From Acidobacteriota bacterium (GTDB taxonomy: Bacteria; Acidobacteriota; Terriglobia; Bryobacterales; Bryobacteraceae), in assembly GCA_014584705.1 (NCBI GenBank), contig JACTMJ010000009.1, positions 1 through 64,000 of the forward strand: a stretch of 64,000 nucleotides of DNA, in the 5' to 3' direction. A program made the position numbers and the translations under genes. The number at the start of each line of letters is the position of its first letter. Positions within the stretch are counted from its first letter, which is position 1. Under the pieces are notes generated by a model, which did not search any database, was not told the origin of the DNA, and was given only the letters and a program-made list of their open reading frames with translations. Shown one piece after another: positions 25,849 through 35,115 of this stretch.

Positions 25849-26748
25849 CTATTCGCGGCGGCCGGCCAGCTTGTGGGGGTAATGCTGGTCGTCGAAAATG
25901 CGCTCCCGGCTTACTCGCTGGGCGCCCCATTCGAGACGCAGATCGTTGCTGACTTCATCCAGCATTTTGAGCGTCACCTGCTTTTCCGACATCGCGAAGG
26001 CGATGAGCAGGAGGTTATCGGCGACGGAGTTGATGATGCGCGGGATGCCTTGCGTTCTCACATGGACTTCGGCGATGACGTGGTCCGGTATCAGCGCCTC
26101 CGGGTCCGCGCAGCCGGCGGTCGAGAGCCGCGAATAGATGTACTGCCGGGTGTCGCTTTCCCCGAATGGCCGCAGCGTGCAGCGGAGGGCGACCCGCTGC
26201 TTCAACTGGCGATAGGTGGGGTCGTCCAGAATGCGGTCGAATTCCGGCTGGCCCGCCATGATGATCTGCAGCAATTTTCCGGCGCGATTCTCAAGATTTC
26301 CGAGCAGGCGGATTTCCTCCAGCACTTCCCAGCTCAGATTCTGGGATTCGTCCACGATCAGCACGGTCGTGCTTCCGTTACGGGTGTTTTGCAGCAGGGT
26401 GTCGTTCAGCGCGAGCAGAACCTGGGTTTTCGTGGGCGGATTGCAGCCGAGGGCGAGGTCGTAGTTCACCATCTCAAAGAACTCCGCTACCGTGAGGCGC
26501 GAATTAAAGATGGTGGCGAAATCGATTCTCTGCTGAGTTAGGGCGTCCCGCAAGCACTCCAGAAGAGTCGTTTTTCCGGTCCCCACTTCCCCGGTGAGCG
26601 CGATGAAGCCCTTGCGGCTCTGCACGCCGTAAATCAGGCTGGAGAGTGCCTCTTCGTGCTGGTGGCTACGGTACAAAAAGACGGGGTCGGGCGTCAGATT
26701 GAACGGGTTTTCTCTAAAGCCGAAAAATGCGTTATATAAGCTGCTCAT
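25849..26748 (-). CDS. ExeA-like AAA ATPase
   Basis: This 299-residue ATPase begins MSSLYNAFFGFRENPFNLTPDPVFLY, the standard opening of ExeA/GspA-like ATPases. Walker A is GEVGTGKTT near residue 53 and Walker B is VLIVDESQNL near residue 129. QGIPRIINSVADNLL forms the sensor region. Such proteins assist type II secretion, the XrtA/EpsH exopolysaccharide system, or Mu-type transposition. None of these partners is adjacent here and there is no peptidoglycan-binding domain, so its task is uncertain. A good promoter with a 75-base leader lies upstream. Confidence 0.85.
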   Translation of the reverse strand: MSSLYNAFFGFRENPFNLTPDPVFLYRSHQHEEALSSLIYGVQSRKGFIALTGEVGTGKTTLLECLRDALTQQRIDFATIFNSRLTVAEFFEMVNYDLALGCNPPTKTQVLLALNDTLLQNTRNGSTTVLIVDESQNLSWEVLEEIRLLGNLENRAGKLLQIIMAGQPEFDRILDDPTYRQLKQRVALRCTLRPFGESDTRQYIYSRLSTAGCADPEALIPDHVIAEVHVRTQGIPRIINSVADNLLLIAFAMSEKQVTLKMLDEVSNDLRLEWGAQRVSRERIFDDQHYPHKLAGRRE

Positions 26749-26822
26749 ATTGAACTTGGCATCGATCCCGGCGCGGATTCACCAACCCTCTCTGATCGAA
26801 AAGCGCGTGCCCCAACCATCCC

Positions 26823-26850
26823 AGTATAGCGCTATCTATATGTTATCCAA
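26823..26850 (-). promoter_or_regulatory. Candidate promoter of the ExeA-like ATPase gene
   Basis: On the minus strand TTGGAT (26850-26845), 16 bp and TATACT (26828-26823) form a sigma70-like promoter. The ATAGCGCTAT palindrome overlaps the spacer and -10 and may bind a regulator. Confidence 0.4.
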
Positions 26851-26977
26851 AGGCTTCCAGATAGGAATGGCGAATTTGCCGGTGGACTTGGATCACGGTA
26901 CCAGACGAAAGGGTACTGTAGTACTCGCCGCGCATGCGCCGCTCCAGGCATGCATTCGCACTGGGCAACGGCGGTGT

Positions 26978-27712
26978 TCAGACCTCTTTCGATGCCGCGG
27001 CACGGTCCAGGAACCAGCGTACTTCGAGGTTGTGCCGGACGAGTTGGGCGGGAAAGCGGCGGGGGTTGTAGGGCTCGCTGAGTACCTGGCGGAGAGGTTC
27101 GGCCTTGTCGGCGCCGCCGGCCAGAAACACCGTGCATCGCGCGGCCTGCAACACGGCGGGCAGCAGCGTAACGCGCCAGGCGTCGAGTTTCCCGACATAG
27201 ACGGCGGCGCACAGGTCGTCCAGATTGTCGATGGCGCTTTCGCCGGGGAAGAGGCTGGCCGTGTGGGCGTCGGGACCCATGCCCAGGTGAAGCACGTCGA
27301 ACGCGGGGATTTCGTCCTCTTCCGCGTCCAACCCCAGGGTGGCGGCGATCTCCGCCTCGTAGGCGTCGGCGGCCTCCTCCGGATCGTTTTCCCCGTGAAT
27401 CCGGTGAATGTTGGTGGCGGGCACACCGGCCGGTTCAAGAAGAAGCCTGCGCGCGAGGCGGTAGTTGCTGGCGTCGTTGTCCGGCGGCACCATGCGTTCA
27501 TCGGCGAAAAACACGTGAATCCGGTTCCAGGGGAGGGGAGAGGCGGCGAGAACGGGGAACAGCTTCGCCGGAGTGCTTCCGCCGGAGAGTGCAAGCGTGG
27601 CCAGCGGGCGCTCCTCAAGGGCCTGGCGCAACCGCTGCGCCATCAGCGCCGCGCAGGCAATCGCGGCTTCGCCGACTGTTTCCGAAATTTCAATGTGGTT
27701 GTTCGTCAGCAA
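26978..27712 (-). CDS. pgl: 6-phosphogluconolactonase
   Basis: This protein of about 244 residues hydrolyses 6-phosphogluconolactone in the oxidative pentose phosphate pathway. It shows the SugI/Pgl landmarks LALSGGSTPAKLFPVL, IHVFFADERMVPPDNDASNY, FDVLHLGMGPDAHTASLFPG and the final FLAGGADKAEPL. The start is TTG 27712, ten bases after AGGAG and overlapping the end of opcA by 23 bases; an ATG at 27763 would overlap by 74. It is the last gene of zwf-opcA-pgl. Confidence 0.92.
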   Translation of the reverse strand: MLTNNHIEISETVGEAAIACAALMAQRLRQALEERPLATLALSGGSTPAKLFPVLAASPLPWNRIHVFFADERMVPPDNDASNYRLARRLLLEPAGVPATNIHRIHGENDPEEAADAYEAEIAATLGLDAEEDEIPAFDVLHLGMGPDAHTASLFPGESAIDNLDDLCAAVYVGKLDAWRVTLLPAVLQAARCTVFLAGGADKAEPLRQVLSEPYNPRRFPAQLVRHNLEVRWFLDRAAASKEV

Positions 27713-28772
27713 AATAAACAGGCTCCTCGAATAAGCGGATGGTTGCACCGAGATGCTGCTCAAACGTCCGGCGGCGGCGCTCCACCATCATTTCATCAGA
27801 AAGCAACGCCGTGTCCGGCTCAAATGCGGGCACCGGGACGACAATCTCGGATGCATCCTCCGTCTCCGCAATGCTCAATTCACGGGCGGCCACGGTGAAG
27901 CGCAGGGTTTCGCGCGCGCCGATGAAATCAACCAGATGGATGCGCGAATCCGCCGGATTCGGCTCGTCTCCCCGCATTGCGCGAAAGCCCGCCCGCACGG
28001 TGGCGTCGGCTTTGCGCCATTCGAATCCGTTAGCCCGTTGATAGCCGAGGGAGCCAAGGATCCAGGCGAGCAGGTAGGCGGCTTCCGGCGCGGGTCGTTC
28101 GGGGCGGGTCGCCACCCGCACCGCGCGGAGATCTTTCAGCAACTCCCGGTTGGCGGGCGTATCGAAATACTGGGCCATGGCGCCCCGGTATCCGCGAATG
28201 CGGTCCCAGGCCAGGTCGGAAACCAGGCTGCCGAACTCCGGCATCCGGGGCCAGACGTCGCGGCACTCCGCACCGTGCCACGCCATATCCACCACCACGC
28301 GATCCGCCAGACCCGAGGCTTCCTTTACGCCGGGAACCGTCAGCAGATGGGCGTTCCGGCAAAACATCACGGTAGGAAGGTCGGCCACAATCAGCGCCCG
28401 GATTACGGCGGGGAGATCGCACGCGCCGGCGCGGGTTGTGTCCAGAAGCACACGCTCGATGCACACCTGCTGCTTGCTCCCGAAAGGCCGCCAGCATTGC
28501 GCGGAAACGGAACCCTTCAGGCCGCGCTCGTCGCCCTGGCGAAGAAGCACGACGATGGCCCTGGCGGGATTCATCCGCATCACGTCCGCGAGCATGGCAT
28601 CCACTTCCGTGACGGAGGCGTCGTCCCCCTCCACCACGGTAATCCAGGTGAGGGAACAGGCGCGGAGCAAACCGTTCTCCGCGGAGTCCCCGCTCTTGCC
28701 AAACTCCGTCCAGAGCGATTCGAGTTGCGTGAGCAACTTCTCCGGCTGCACCACTTCGCGGGTGGCGTTCAT
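27690..28772 (-). CDS. opcA: Glucose-6-phosphate dehydrogenase assembly protein OpcA
   Basis: This 360-residue protein matches OpcA, a factor that assembles and activates glucose-6-phosphate dehydrogenase in cyanobacteria and actinobacteria. Typical segments are RACSLTWITVVE near the start, ARAIVVLLRQGDERGL, the CDLPAVIRALIVADLPTVMF segment in the middle, and YLLAWILGSLGYQ later. The ATG at 28772 overlaps the zwf stop as ATGA, with a GGAGG inside the end of zwf, indicating translational coupling. The gene lies between zwf and pgl, which supports the function strongly. Confidence 0.9.
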   Translation of the reverse strand: MNATREVVQPEKLLTQLESLWTEFGKSGDSAENGLLRACSLTWITVVEGDDASVTEVDAMLADVMRMNPARAIVVLLRQGDERGLKGSVSAQCWRPFGSKQQVCIERVLLDTTRAGACDLPAVIRALIVADLPTVMFCRNAHLLTVPGVKEASGLADRVVVDMAWHGAECRDVWPRMPEFGSLVSDLAWDRIRGYRGAMAQYFDTPANRELLKDLRAVRVATRPERPAPEAAYLLAWILGSLGYQRANGFEWRKADATVRAGFRAMRGDEPNPADSRIHLVDFIGARETLRFTVAARELSIAETEDASEIVVPVPAFEPDTALLSDEMMVERRRRTFEQHLGATIRLFEEPVYFADEQPH

Positions 28773-30289
28773 GGCCGCCTCCATTGGTGACCGTGGCGCG
28801 CGAGCATGGCGTCGCTCTCCTTCGGGCCCCAGGTGCCGGCATCGTAGTTGGGGAAATCGAACCTGGTCTCCCGCCAGCTATCGAGGATGGGCATGATCAC
28901 CTGCCAACTGGCTTCCACCATGTCTTTGCGGATGAAGAGTGTGGGATCTCCCCCCAGGGCGTCCAGCAGCAGTGTCTCATAGGCTTCGGGAGTGCGGGTG
29001 CCGAAGCTGGTGCCGTAATTAAAATCCATGCCCACCGGGCGCAATTGCATGCCGCTGCCGGGCCGCTTCGACTGGAATCGCAGGGAGATGCCCTCATCCG
29101 GCTGGATGCGCAAGATCATCAGGTTCGGCGCCACGTCGTGGTCGCCGGGAATGGCGGCGAACATGTTTTTGGGGGCGGCGCGAAACTGGATGGCCACGTC
29201 CGTCACGCGCTTGGGCAGGCGTTTTCCGGTACGGATGTAAACCGGTACACCGCTCCACCGCCAATTATCCACAAAGAGATTCACAGCGGCGTAGGTTCGG
29301 GTTTGGGAATCCGGACTTACACCCGGTTCCTGGCGGAAGCCCGGCAAGTCTTCCCCTCCCACGCGGGCGGGACCATATTGCCCGCAAACGGAGTGCTCCG
29401 CGACTTCCTCCGGCTGGAAGATCCGAATGGAGCGTAGCAACTTCGCACGCTCGTCGCGAACCGGGCCGGCGCCGAAGCGGGTGTATGGTTCCATCATCAC
29501 GGTGGCCATCACCTGCAGCATGTGGTTCTGCACCATGTCGCGCAGCGCCCCGGTCTCCTGATAGTAGGCTCCGCGGCCTTCCACGCCGATCGATTCGGCG
29601 GCCGTAATCTGGATGTGATCCACGTAGCGCCGATTCCAGAGGGGCTCGAAAATGCCGTTCGCGAAACGGAAGGCCAGAATGTTCTGGACGGTTTCCTTGC
29701 CGAGATAGTGGTCAATCCGGTAAATATCCGATTCGTCGAAGGCGGCTTCCAGGTGTTGTTCGAGTTCCCTTGCGGAGTCAAGGTCGTGCCCGATGGGTTT
29801 TTCCACCACCACCCGGCGCTGCGCGTTTCCCTTGTTGAGCCCGGTTTCGCGCAGCATATCCACGGCCACGGGATAAAAGCTGGGCTGCGTGGAAAGGTAG
29901 AAACACACTTCGTGCGGGACGTCGCCGGTGAGCGCTTCGATCCGCGCTTCGATCGCCTTGTACAGCGCCGGATCCTTCATGTTCCCGGGAATGTAATGGA
30001 GCCGCTTGGCGAAACGCCCCCACTCTTCCTCGTCGATCTCCAAATCCTTGAGGAATTCCCCTAACTCTTCGCGCTGCTTCTCGCGGAATGTGTCGTCGGT
30101 AAACTCCGTGCGGGAGTTGCCGATCACGAAGAAGGAATTGGGAAGACGACCGTCGTGAAACAAGCGGTACAGGGCCGGGATCAGCTTGCGTTTTGTCAGG
30201 TCTCCGCTTGCGCCGAAGATCACCAGAACGCTGGGCGGGATCTTCCTGGACCCTTGCAGGGCATCTCCGAACGGGTTTACATCCACCAT
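28769..30289 (-). CDS. zwf: Glucose-6-phosphate 1-dehydrogenase
   Basis: This 506-residue enzyme oxidises glucose 6-phosphate with NADP+ and starts the oxidative pentose phosphate pathway. The dinucleotide motif FGASGDLTKRKLIPALY lies near residue 25. The catalytic motif RIDHYLGKE is near residue 190, and VEKPIGHDL near residue 160. Length is normal. ATG 30289 fits the family N-terminus; a longer frame from 30361 adds a non-conserved leader overlapping the divergent promoter region. It heads the zwf-opcA-pgl operon and is divergent from the TPR protein gene. Confidence 0.97.
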   Translation of the reverse strand: MVDVNPFGDALQGSRKIPPSVLVIFGASGDLTKRKLIPALYRLFHDGRLPNSFFVIGNSRTEFTDDTFREKQREELGEFLKDLEIDEEEWGRFAKRLHYIPGNMKDPALYKAIEARIEALTGDVPHEVCFYLSTQPSFYPVAVDMLRETGLNKGNAQRRVVVEKPIGHDLDSARELEQHLEAAFDESDIYRIDHYLGKETVQNILAFRFANGIFEPLWNRRYVDHIQITAAESIGVEGRGAYYQETGALRDMVQNHMLQVMATVMMEPYTRFGAGPVRDERAKLLRSIRIFQPEEVAEHSVCGQYGPARVGGEDLPGFRQEPGVSPDSQTRTYAAVNLFVDNWRWSGVPVYIRTGKRLPKRVTDVAIQFRAAPKNMFAAIPGDHDVAPNLMILRIQPDEGISLRFQSKRPGSGMQLRPVGMDFNYGTSFGTRTPEAYETLLLDALGGDPTLFIRKDMVEASWQVIMPILDSWRETRFDFPNYDAGTWGPKESDAMLARHGHQWRRP

Positions 30290-30365
30290 AACCAAACGGT
30301 ACCACGCGGGTTTAATGGAAGGCCCCTCGGACGAGCACTCTGCTATGGTGAGAGGAATCAACTCA

Positions 30366-31133
30366 ATGGACGAGACGCCAATTCCCGTGGAGCGCCAAAG
30401 CTCCGCCCGCGCGGGCGGCGAGGAGATTCCTCGGCCGTCTTCGCGGCCGGCTCAACGCCGCCGTGTGCTCTGGCGGCGAATGGGCACCCTGGCCCTGGCG
30501 GTGGCGACCCTCGCCATTGCCGCACTTTTCGCGGTCTGGTTCTTTGAGATTGATTTTGGGGACCAATCGCATCGAATCATCCGGGCGTACGCCACCGAAC
30601 ACCGGCAGGTGGATCTGCGCTTCCCCGGCGCCGGATATCGCCCTTACCGCACAACCCGGCCGATGGATGAGGGCTACGACTTCACCGCGGCCGACCTGGC
30701 GACCTACGAAGAGGAGCTGAAGGGAGAGCTTCAGCGGCGGCCGGGCGATTCGGACGCCCTTTTCGCCATGGCGGAAGTCTGCCTGCTTCGCCTGCAACCG
30801 CTACAGGCCATTGATATCCTGGAGCGCCTTCGGCTCTTCGCGCCCAAAGATGCGAAAATCCTTGGTGCTCTGGCCTACGGAAATTATCTGGTCTACCGAA
30901 GCTCCAAGGAGACGCGGGATTTGCTGAGAAGCGTTGACCTGTTTGAGGCGGCGCTCGCCGAGAGCCCGGAGGATCCCGTCCTTCTGTTCAATGCGGGTAC
31001 CGTGGCGCAGAGGGCCAAACTCAGAGATCAGGCGAAGGCGCGCTACACACGGTTTCTGGCCGTGGAATCCGACACGGGCTGGGCGGCCGAAGTGAAACTG
31101 AGGCTGCGGGAATTGGACGAGGAAGCGCCTTAA
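30366..31133 (+). CDS. Membrane-anchored TPR protein
   Basis: This 255-residue protein has ~38 charged cytoplasmic residues, one membrane helix (about 40-60, GTLALAVATLAIAALFAVWFF), and an external domain. From about residue 118 the domain contains three tetratricopeptide-like repeats (ALFAMAEVCLLRLQPLQAID; ILGALAYGNYLVYRSSKET; PVLLFNAGTVAQRAKLRDQAKARY). TPR proteins are scaffolds. The start ATG 30366 is preceded by AGAGGA. It is divergent from zwf and upstream of the lipase and CHAT genes on the same strand, but separated from them by 377 bases. Its partner is unknown. Confidence 0.75.
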   Translation: MDETPIPVERQSSARAGGEEIPRPSSRPAQRRRVLWRRMGTLALAVATLAIAALFAVWFFEIDFGDQSHRIIRAYATEHRQVDLRFPGAGYRPYRTTRPMDEGYDFTAADLATYEEELKGELQRRPGDSDALFAMAEVCLLRLQPLQAIDILERLRLFAPKDAKILGALAYGNYLVYRSSKETRDLLRSVDLFEAALAESPEDPVLLFNAGTVAQRAKLRDQAKARYTRFLAVESDTGWAAEVKLRLRELDEEAP

Positions 31134-31510
31134 CCCGGCTGCCGGGAACTGCCCGCGGGTTTCCCGGAATGCCGTTTGCACGGTGTTTCCGGCTCCTATG
31201 ATCTTTCCCCGACGAAGAGCGAGAGAAGATACAGGCAGAGCGGGGTACTCTGTCGCCGGTTTCTATGCTTGTGGCGAAACCGCCGCTGCTGATATCGTGA
31301 GTTTATCGCAAGGAATAGAAAGCTTTAAGCGCGGCGGGCGGCCCGCTGCGTGGCAAGCGCGACGTGTGTCTGGGCTGGGTTCCCGAGGGGACGGGAAGCG
31401 CCGGATTGTGGCTCTTGTCCTCCAATGCGCGCTGGAAAACCGCCAACGATTCCACCCGACATTCCCGCTATTGCGCGCGGTACAACGATCCACGCGAGGA
31501 GGAATTCAGG
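31134..31510. other. Intergenic region before the GWSRG hydrolase
   Basis: I find no supported gene. The frame of the downstream hydrolase stays open back to a TAG at 31316-31318, but that part has no start with a ribosome binding site and no family resemblance. It may be a long leader. Confidence 0.5.
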
Positions 31511-32602
31511 ATGGCACAGGTGTTCACGGTCTACAACTGCGGGACAGGCTTTAACCGGGACCGAACGGACGAGTTGATCGGTTATCTGGGAACGATTACG
31601 GCCGGCATGCAGGCGAAGCCGAATAGCGTGACGCCACAGGATGCGTGGATGATCTGCGACGGGCCCGGTAGCGCGCCCAAAGGGAACAATCCGGATACGC
31701 GAACGCCCGGTTCCGGACTCTTTCGCCAACTGCGCGGCAACATCAGCGGCCACGGATGGGAACACAATGTGCGGGATGCGATGGCAATCATCAAGTTCAT
31801 CCACGCCGGAAGCCCCATCTCCGTGATCAACATGGCGGGGTGGAGCCGCGGCGCGGTGACCTGCCACATGCTCTCGAACGCGATCGCCTCGGACCCGGAT
31901 ACGCGCGGGATTCGCATCAATATCTTCGCGGCGGATCCTGTGGCGGGGCCGGGGAATCGGGCGGACCCTTCCAAGAACACGATTCCTCCGAACGTGCAGA
32001 ATTACTTCGCGGTGGTGGCGGAGGACGAGAACCGGAAGATCATGAAGCCGGTGAACGTGGGCTCCATTCAGTCGCACTCCGAGGATATCCCGAACCAGCG
32101 CGTGAAGGTGATCTCCGTGCCGGGCGAGCACAACTCCGGCGTGATGCGGGGCACGCCGCTGGGCAAGCTGGTCTGGTATCTCGCGCACAAATTTCTAAGC
32201 AAGCACGGCACAAGGCTGAACGGCGGCATCCAGCTTTCGCACATCGAAGTGTGTGAATGCTATGCGGGCATCCGGATGTATATGGCCGACTTCCGCAACA
32301 TGCACGGCAGCACCATGGGCGCGCTGGGACGGGACGGCCGGACCGTAAACAACAGTCTCTCCGCGCATCACTTCTGGGTGAACGATCATCATCGCAGCCA
32401 GTTCGCGAAGGCTTTCCCCGTCATGGGCGCCGCGATCACGAACCCCAGCCTGCTGGCGAACGGGGGGTTCCGTCTGCAGCAGGAATTGACGACGATGAAG
32501 AACCACGCGCCGTGGACTTACACCGTGCTGGTGAAACTTGGGCTGGTGACCCCGCCGCAGAACACCCGCCAGGGCTTCTTGCAACAGCAATACCGCGGGT
32601 GA
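31511..32602 (+). CDS. Alpha/beta hydrolase with GWSRG elbow, Tle/DUF2235-like
   Basis: This 363-residue protein has the nucleophile elbow GWSRGA at 110-115 (Ser112), preceded by VINMA and followed by FAADPVAGPGN, which could carry the Asp. The VPGEHNSGVMRGTPLG segment around residues 205-220 resembles the histidine-containing region of DUF2235 and Tle-type phospholipases. There is no signal peptide. In those families GFSRGA is the usual form. Tle proteins are type VI secretion phospholipase effectors, but no T6SS gene is here. A strong GAGGAGG precedes ATG 31511 and a stem-loop follows the stop. The substrate is unknown. Confidence 0.65.
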   Translation: MAQVFTVYNCGTGFNRDRTDELIGYLGTITAGMQAKPNSVTPQDAWMICDGPGSAPKGNNPDTRTPGSGLFRQLRGNISGHGWEHNVRDAMAIIKFIHAGSPISVINMAGWSRGAVTCHMLSNAIASDPDTRGIRINIFAADPVAGPGNRADPSKNTIPPNVQNYFAVVAEDENRKIMKPVNVGSIQSHSEDIPNQRVKVISVPGEHNSGVMRGTPLGKLVWYLAHKFLSKHGTRLNGGIQLSHIEVCECYAGIRMYMADFRNMHGSTMGALGRDGRTVNNSLSAHHFWVNDHHRSQFAKAFPVMGAAITNPSLLANGGFRLQQELTTMKNHAPWTYTVLVKLGLVTPPQNTRQGFLQQQYRG

Positions 32603-32624
32603 ATCGCCCGCGCTCGTAAGAATG

Positions 32625-32656
32625 GCCGCGGAACGATCCCCGGAATCGTCCGCGGC
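32625..32656 (+). terminator. Stem-loop after the GWSRG hydrolase gene
   Basis: GCCGCGGA-(a)-CGAT pairs with ATCG-TCCGCGGC, a 12-bp stem with one bulge and a CCCCGGA loop. It begins 22 bases after the stop codon. It lacks a U-tract. Confidence 0.55.
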
Positions 32657-32891
32657 GTTCGCATCGCATCCCGAGAATCGGAAACGGTGGCTCGCGGCAT
32701 AAGCGGCGACGCACGCCTTCCGGTTGCTTCCGGGAGGAATTTTGCCGCTTCTTGTCGTGAAATTCGACTAAACGACGCCATCTCTAATAGAGGAATTCGC
32801 TCGTCAAGGACCCGCGGGCGTTTTCCCGTCCGCTCTATTCCCGACGCAGCACGGCGAAGCCGAATGCATTTTTCGCAGCGAAAGTGAATGT

Positions 32892-34034
32892 ATGCCCGTC
32901 ACCGCTCCCGGTCGCGTTCCCTTTACCCCCCTTTCCTCGCTGGAAAGGCTGCCGCGAAGCCTTGCGCGGTCCGGCGAAGGGGCCGTCTCTCCGCTTGGAC
33001 TTGACCGTTCCGTTCGCAGGCATTTGAAGAGCCTCACGGGGGAAACTTTTGTTTCTTTCACCAGCGTGCGGGATGCGGTCTCGATCTGGGCGGCGGATGA
33101 CCGGGGTATGCACTTTTTCCAGGCGGAATTGCCTCTCACCGAGATTCAAGCGTTGTCGGGGGAGTTCCTGGCCTTGATCGAGAAGCCGGGCGCCAATCCG
33201 AAGCGCATCCAGTGGTTAAGCCGCTGTCTCTACCACGTTCTGCTCGGGCCGATTGCGCCGCTTCTGGAACCTTCCCGAAGCCTTGCCGTTCATTTTTCGG
33301 AAGAGCTTCAGTGCATTCCCGTGGGAGCGCTGGAATCCGAGGATGGTGCGCCGCTGCTGGAGCGTTTCCCCGTCTGGAATGCCGCGGATTTCCCGTGGCG
33401 GGCAACGGTGCCGGCCGCGGAAGCCATCTCCGGCGAAGCCCGGTTGCTGGTCGTCGATACCCTTTCCTCCCAGCCCGGCGCGGCGGCAAACGCGCCCTTA
33501 CCCAGGGAGGGACGCCCGAGCCTCGCCAGTGCCGTGTTTCCAAATCACGATCTGGTTTGCGGAGCGTCGGTAACGCGTGAACAGTTCAGCCAACTGGCTC
33601 TCCAGGCCGAGGTGCTTCACTGCCGGACCGAACTGACGGACGCGGTGCGCTGCCCGTGCCTGCACTTTGCGATCAACGAGGCGGAGCCGGTCACGCTTCC
33701 GCTGCCCGGCTACAATCCCCACCCCTTCCCGCGCTGCGCGCTTGGCGTGCTCGATGTGGAATACCACGGGGGAGCGGCGGGGGGGACGCAGGAGATCTGG
33801 CGGCGCGCGACGAATCTGCTCCATTACTGCGGAGTCACGAATGTGGTGATTCCCCGCTGGAATGTGCCGGCGGAAACGAGGCGCGCCTTCCACGAGGCAT
33901 TCTACGAAGAACTGAAGAACGGAGTTTCGCTTCGCGAGGCGATGCGGACCGCTCCTTTGAAGCTGCGAAGCGATCCCCAATGGCGGCATCCGCATCATTG
34001 GGCGGGCTTCACCCTCTCCGTGAGCCACCTGTAA
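32892..34034 (+). CDS. CHAT-fold protein lacking the catalytic dyad
   Basis: This 380-residue protein matches the CHAT (caspase HetF associated with TPRs) fold. Landmarks are the SLAVHFSEELQCIPVGAL strand-helix near 130-147, the LHYCGVTNVVIPRWNVPAE segment near 310-328, the FYEELKNGVSLREAMRTA helix, and the closing HPHHWAGFTLSV. Active CHAT proteases have a His in an HxxxHG-type motif and a Cys in LSACETG. Here these sites read HCRTEL (Glu247 in the His position) and LDVEYHG (Glu290 in the Cys position). The protein is therefore probably not a protease and may be a sensor or scaffold. No signal peptide is seen. It is 290 bases after the hydrolase gene. Confidence 0.65.
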   Translation: MPVTAPGRVPFTPLSSLERLPRSLARSGEGAVSPLGLDRSVRRHLKSLTGETFVSFTSVRDAVSIWAADDRGMHFFQAELPLTEIQALSGEFLALIEKPGANPKRIQWLSRCLYHVLLGPIAPLLEPSRSLAVHFSEELQCIPVGALESEDGAPLLERFPVWNAADFPWRATVPAAEAISGEARLLVVDTLSSQPGAAANAPLPREGRPSLASAVFPNHDLVCGASVTREQFSQLALQAEVLHCRTELTDAVRCPCLHFAINEAEPVTLPLPGYNPHPFPRCALGVLDVEYHGGAAGGTQEIWRRATNLLHYCGVTNVVIPRWNVPAETRRAFHEAFYEELKNGVSLREAMRTAPLKLRSDPQWRHPHHWAGFTLSVSHL

Positions 34035-34061
34035 ATACGGGAAGCACGGCTGATTGCCGGG

Positions 34062-35018
34062 TTAGAGCGCCCCGGCGGGGAGGCTTTCCGCGAACTTCGT
34101 CACCTCCGCCTGAGGAATGCGGATGCTCGCATCCACGTTGGGGCCGGCGGCCTTTGTCTCCAGACTGTCGTAAACCTTCAGCAGTCCGAGATTCTCGTTC
34201 GATGTCGTGAGCCTCGCCAATCCCGCCAGGCCTTTGAGCGCGGAAGCCAGTTGCTCCGCGGCTTCCGGCGTGCCCATGGTGGCGTGTGCCCGGACGACGA
34301 TATCCCCGCGCAAGTCTACGGCCACCCTGGAACCCTGCATTCCATCGAGCAGGCGAGCAAAGTTGGCGGCATTGCCCTGCGTTGGCAGGTAGGCGCGCAT
34401 TTCCGGCGTGAGCCCGCGCGTCATCATCCAGATATAATTTGCCCGCGTGATCAAGGGATGCTGCTGTTTGAAATACTCGGGCATTCCCAGCGTCCCCGCG
34501 TTCAGCCGGTCAACGGTTTTCCGCAGGTAGGCGGTGGAACCGAGCATTCCCGTGGAGGAATTGACGAAGGCAATCGCGAACTGTTCGTTGCCGATAAACA
34601 TGCGCCCGCCATATTCGAAGCGCGTCATTCCGGGGCCTTTGATTTCCGGTTCGAGCGCCGCTTCCTCATTGAACTTCGCGCGCGCCAGCACCAGGCTCTC
34701 CTCCCCGTCGAAGGTGACGAGCATTTCATAGAGCTGCTTCTCCGGGTTAATGCCCGTGCGGGCGACGAATTCTTCGAGAGGCTCGAGGATTTTCTTCTGG
34801 CGAAGGAGCGTATAGACGGGCGTCTTTGTGATCTCTTTTACCCGGATGCCCAGCAGGAGTTGGGTCTCCGGCGGCACCAGCACCATCAATGCGGGATCGA
34901 TGACCACGGGGTCATTGTCCGAAGGCTTCATCAGTACTTTCACGGCGATGAAGGCCACCAGAACCAGCGCCAGAAACGGGAATACGCCCTTGAGAAAAAT
35001 ACTCCGTCCGGAAACCAT
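34062..35018 (-). CDS. Uncharacterised membrane-anchored protein
   Basis: This protein of about 318 residues has one N-terminal membrane helix (SIFLKGVFPFLALVLVAFIAVKVLM, ~5-29) and a long external domain. Segments such as VPPETQLLLGIRVKEI, FVARTGINPEKQLYEMLVTFDGEESLVLARAKF, and VRAHATMGTPEAAEQLASAL suggest a repeated alpha/beta fold of the DUF3352 kind, though this is uncertain. ATG 35018 was chosen because a GGGGAGGG lies just upstream; in-frame ATGs upstream add an unlikely Cys/Pro/Arg leader. It converges on the CHAT gene. The function is unknown. Confidence 0.55.
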   Translation of the reverse strand: MVSGRSIFLKGVFPFLALVLVAFIAVKVLMKPSDNDPVVIDPALMVLVPPETQLLLGIRVKEITKTPVYTLLRQKKILEPLEEFVARTGINPEKQLYEMLVTFDGEESLVLARAKFNEEAALEPEIKGPGMTRFEYGGRMFIGNEQFAIAFVNSSTGMLGSTAYLRKTVDRLNAGTLGMPEYFKQQHPLITRANYIWMMTRGLTPEMRAYLPTQGNAANFARLLDGMQGSRVAVDLRGDIVVRAHATMGTPEAAEQLASALKGLAGLARLTTSNENLGLLKVYDSLETKAAGPNVDASIRIPQAEVTKFAESLPAGAL

Positions 35019-35115
35019 CGTCCCTCCCCGTTCCATTCTCACCCGTGCGCAAAGCGGGGCGCAAAACGGACGGGGCGACACGGACGAACAGGCCGCCGGA
35101 CGGAGCAATCTCCGG

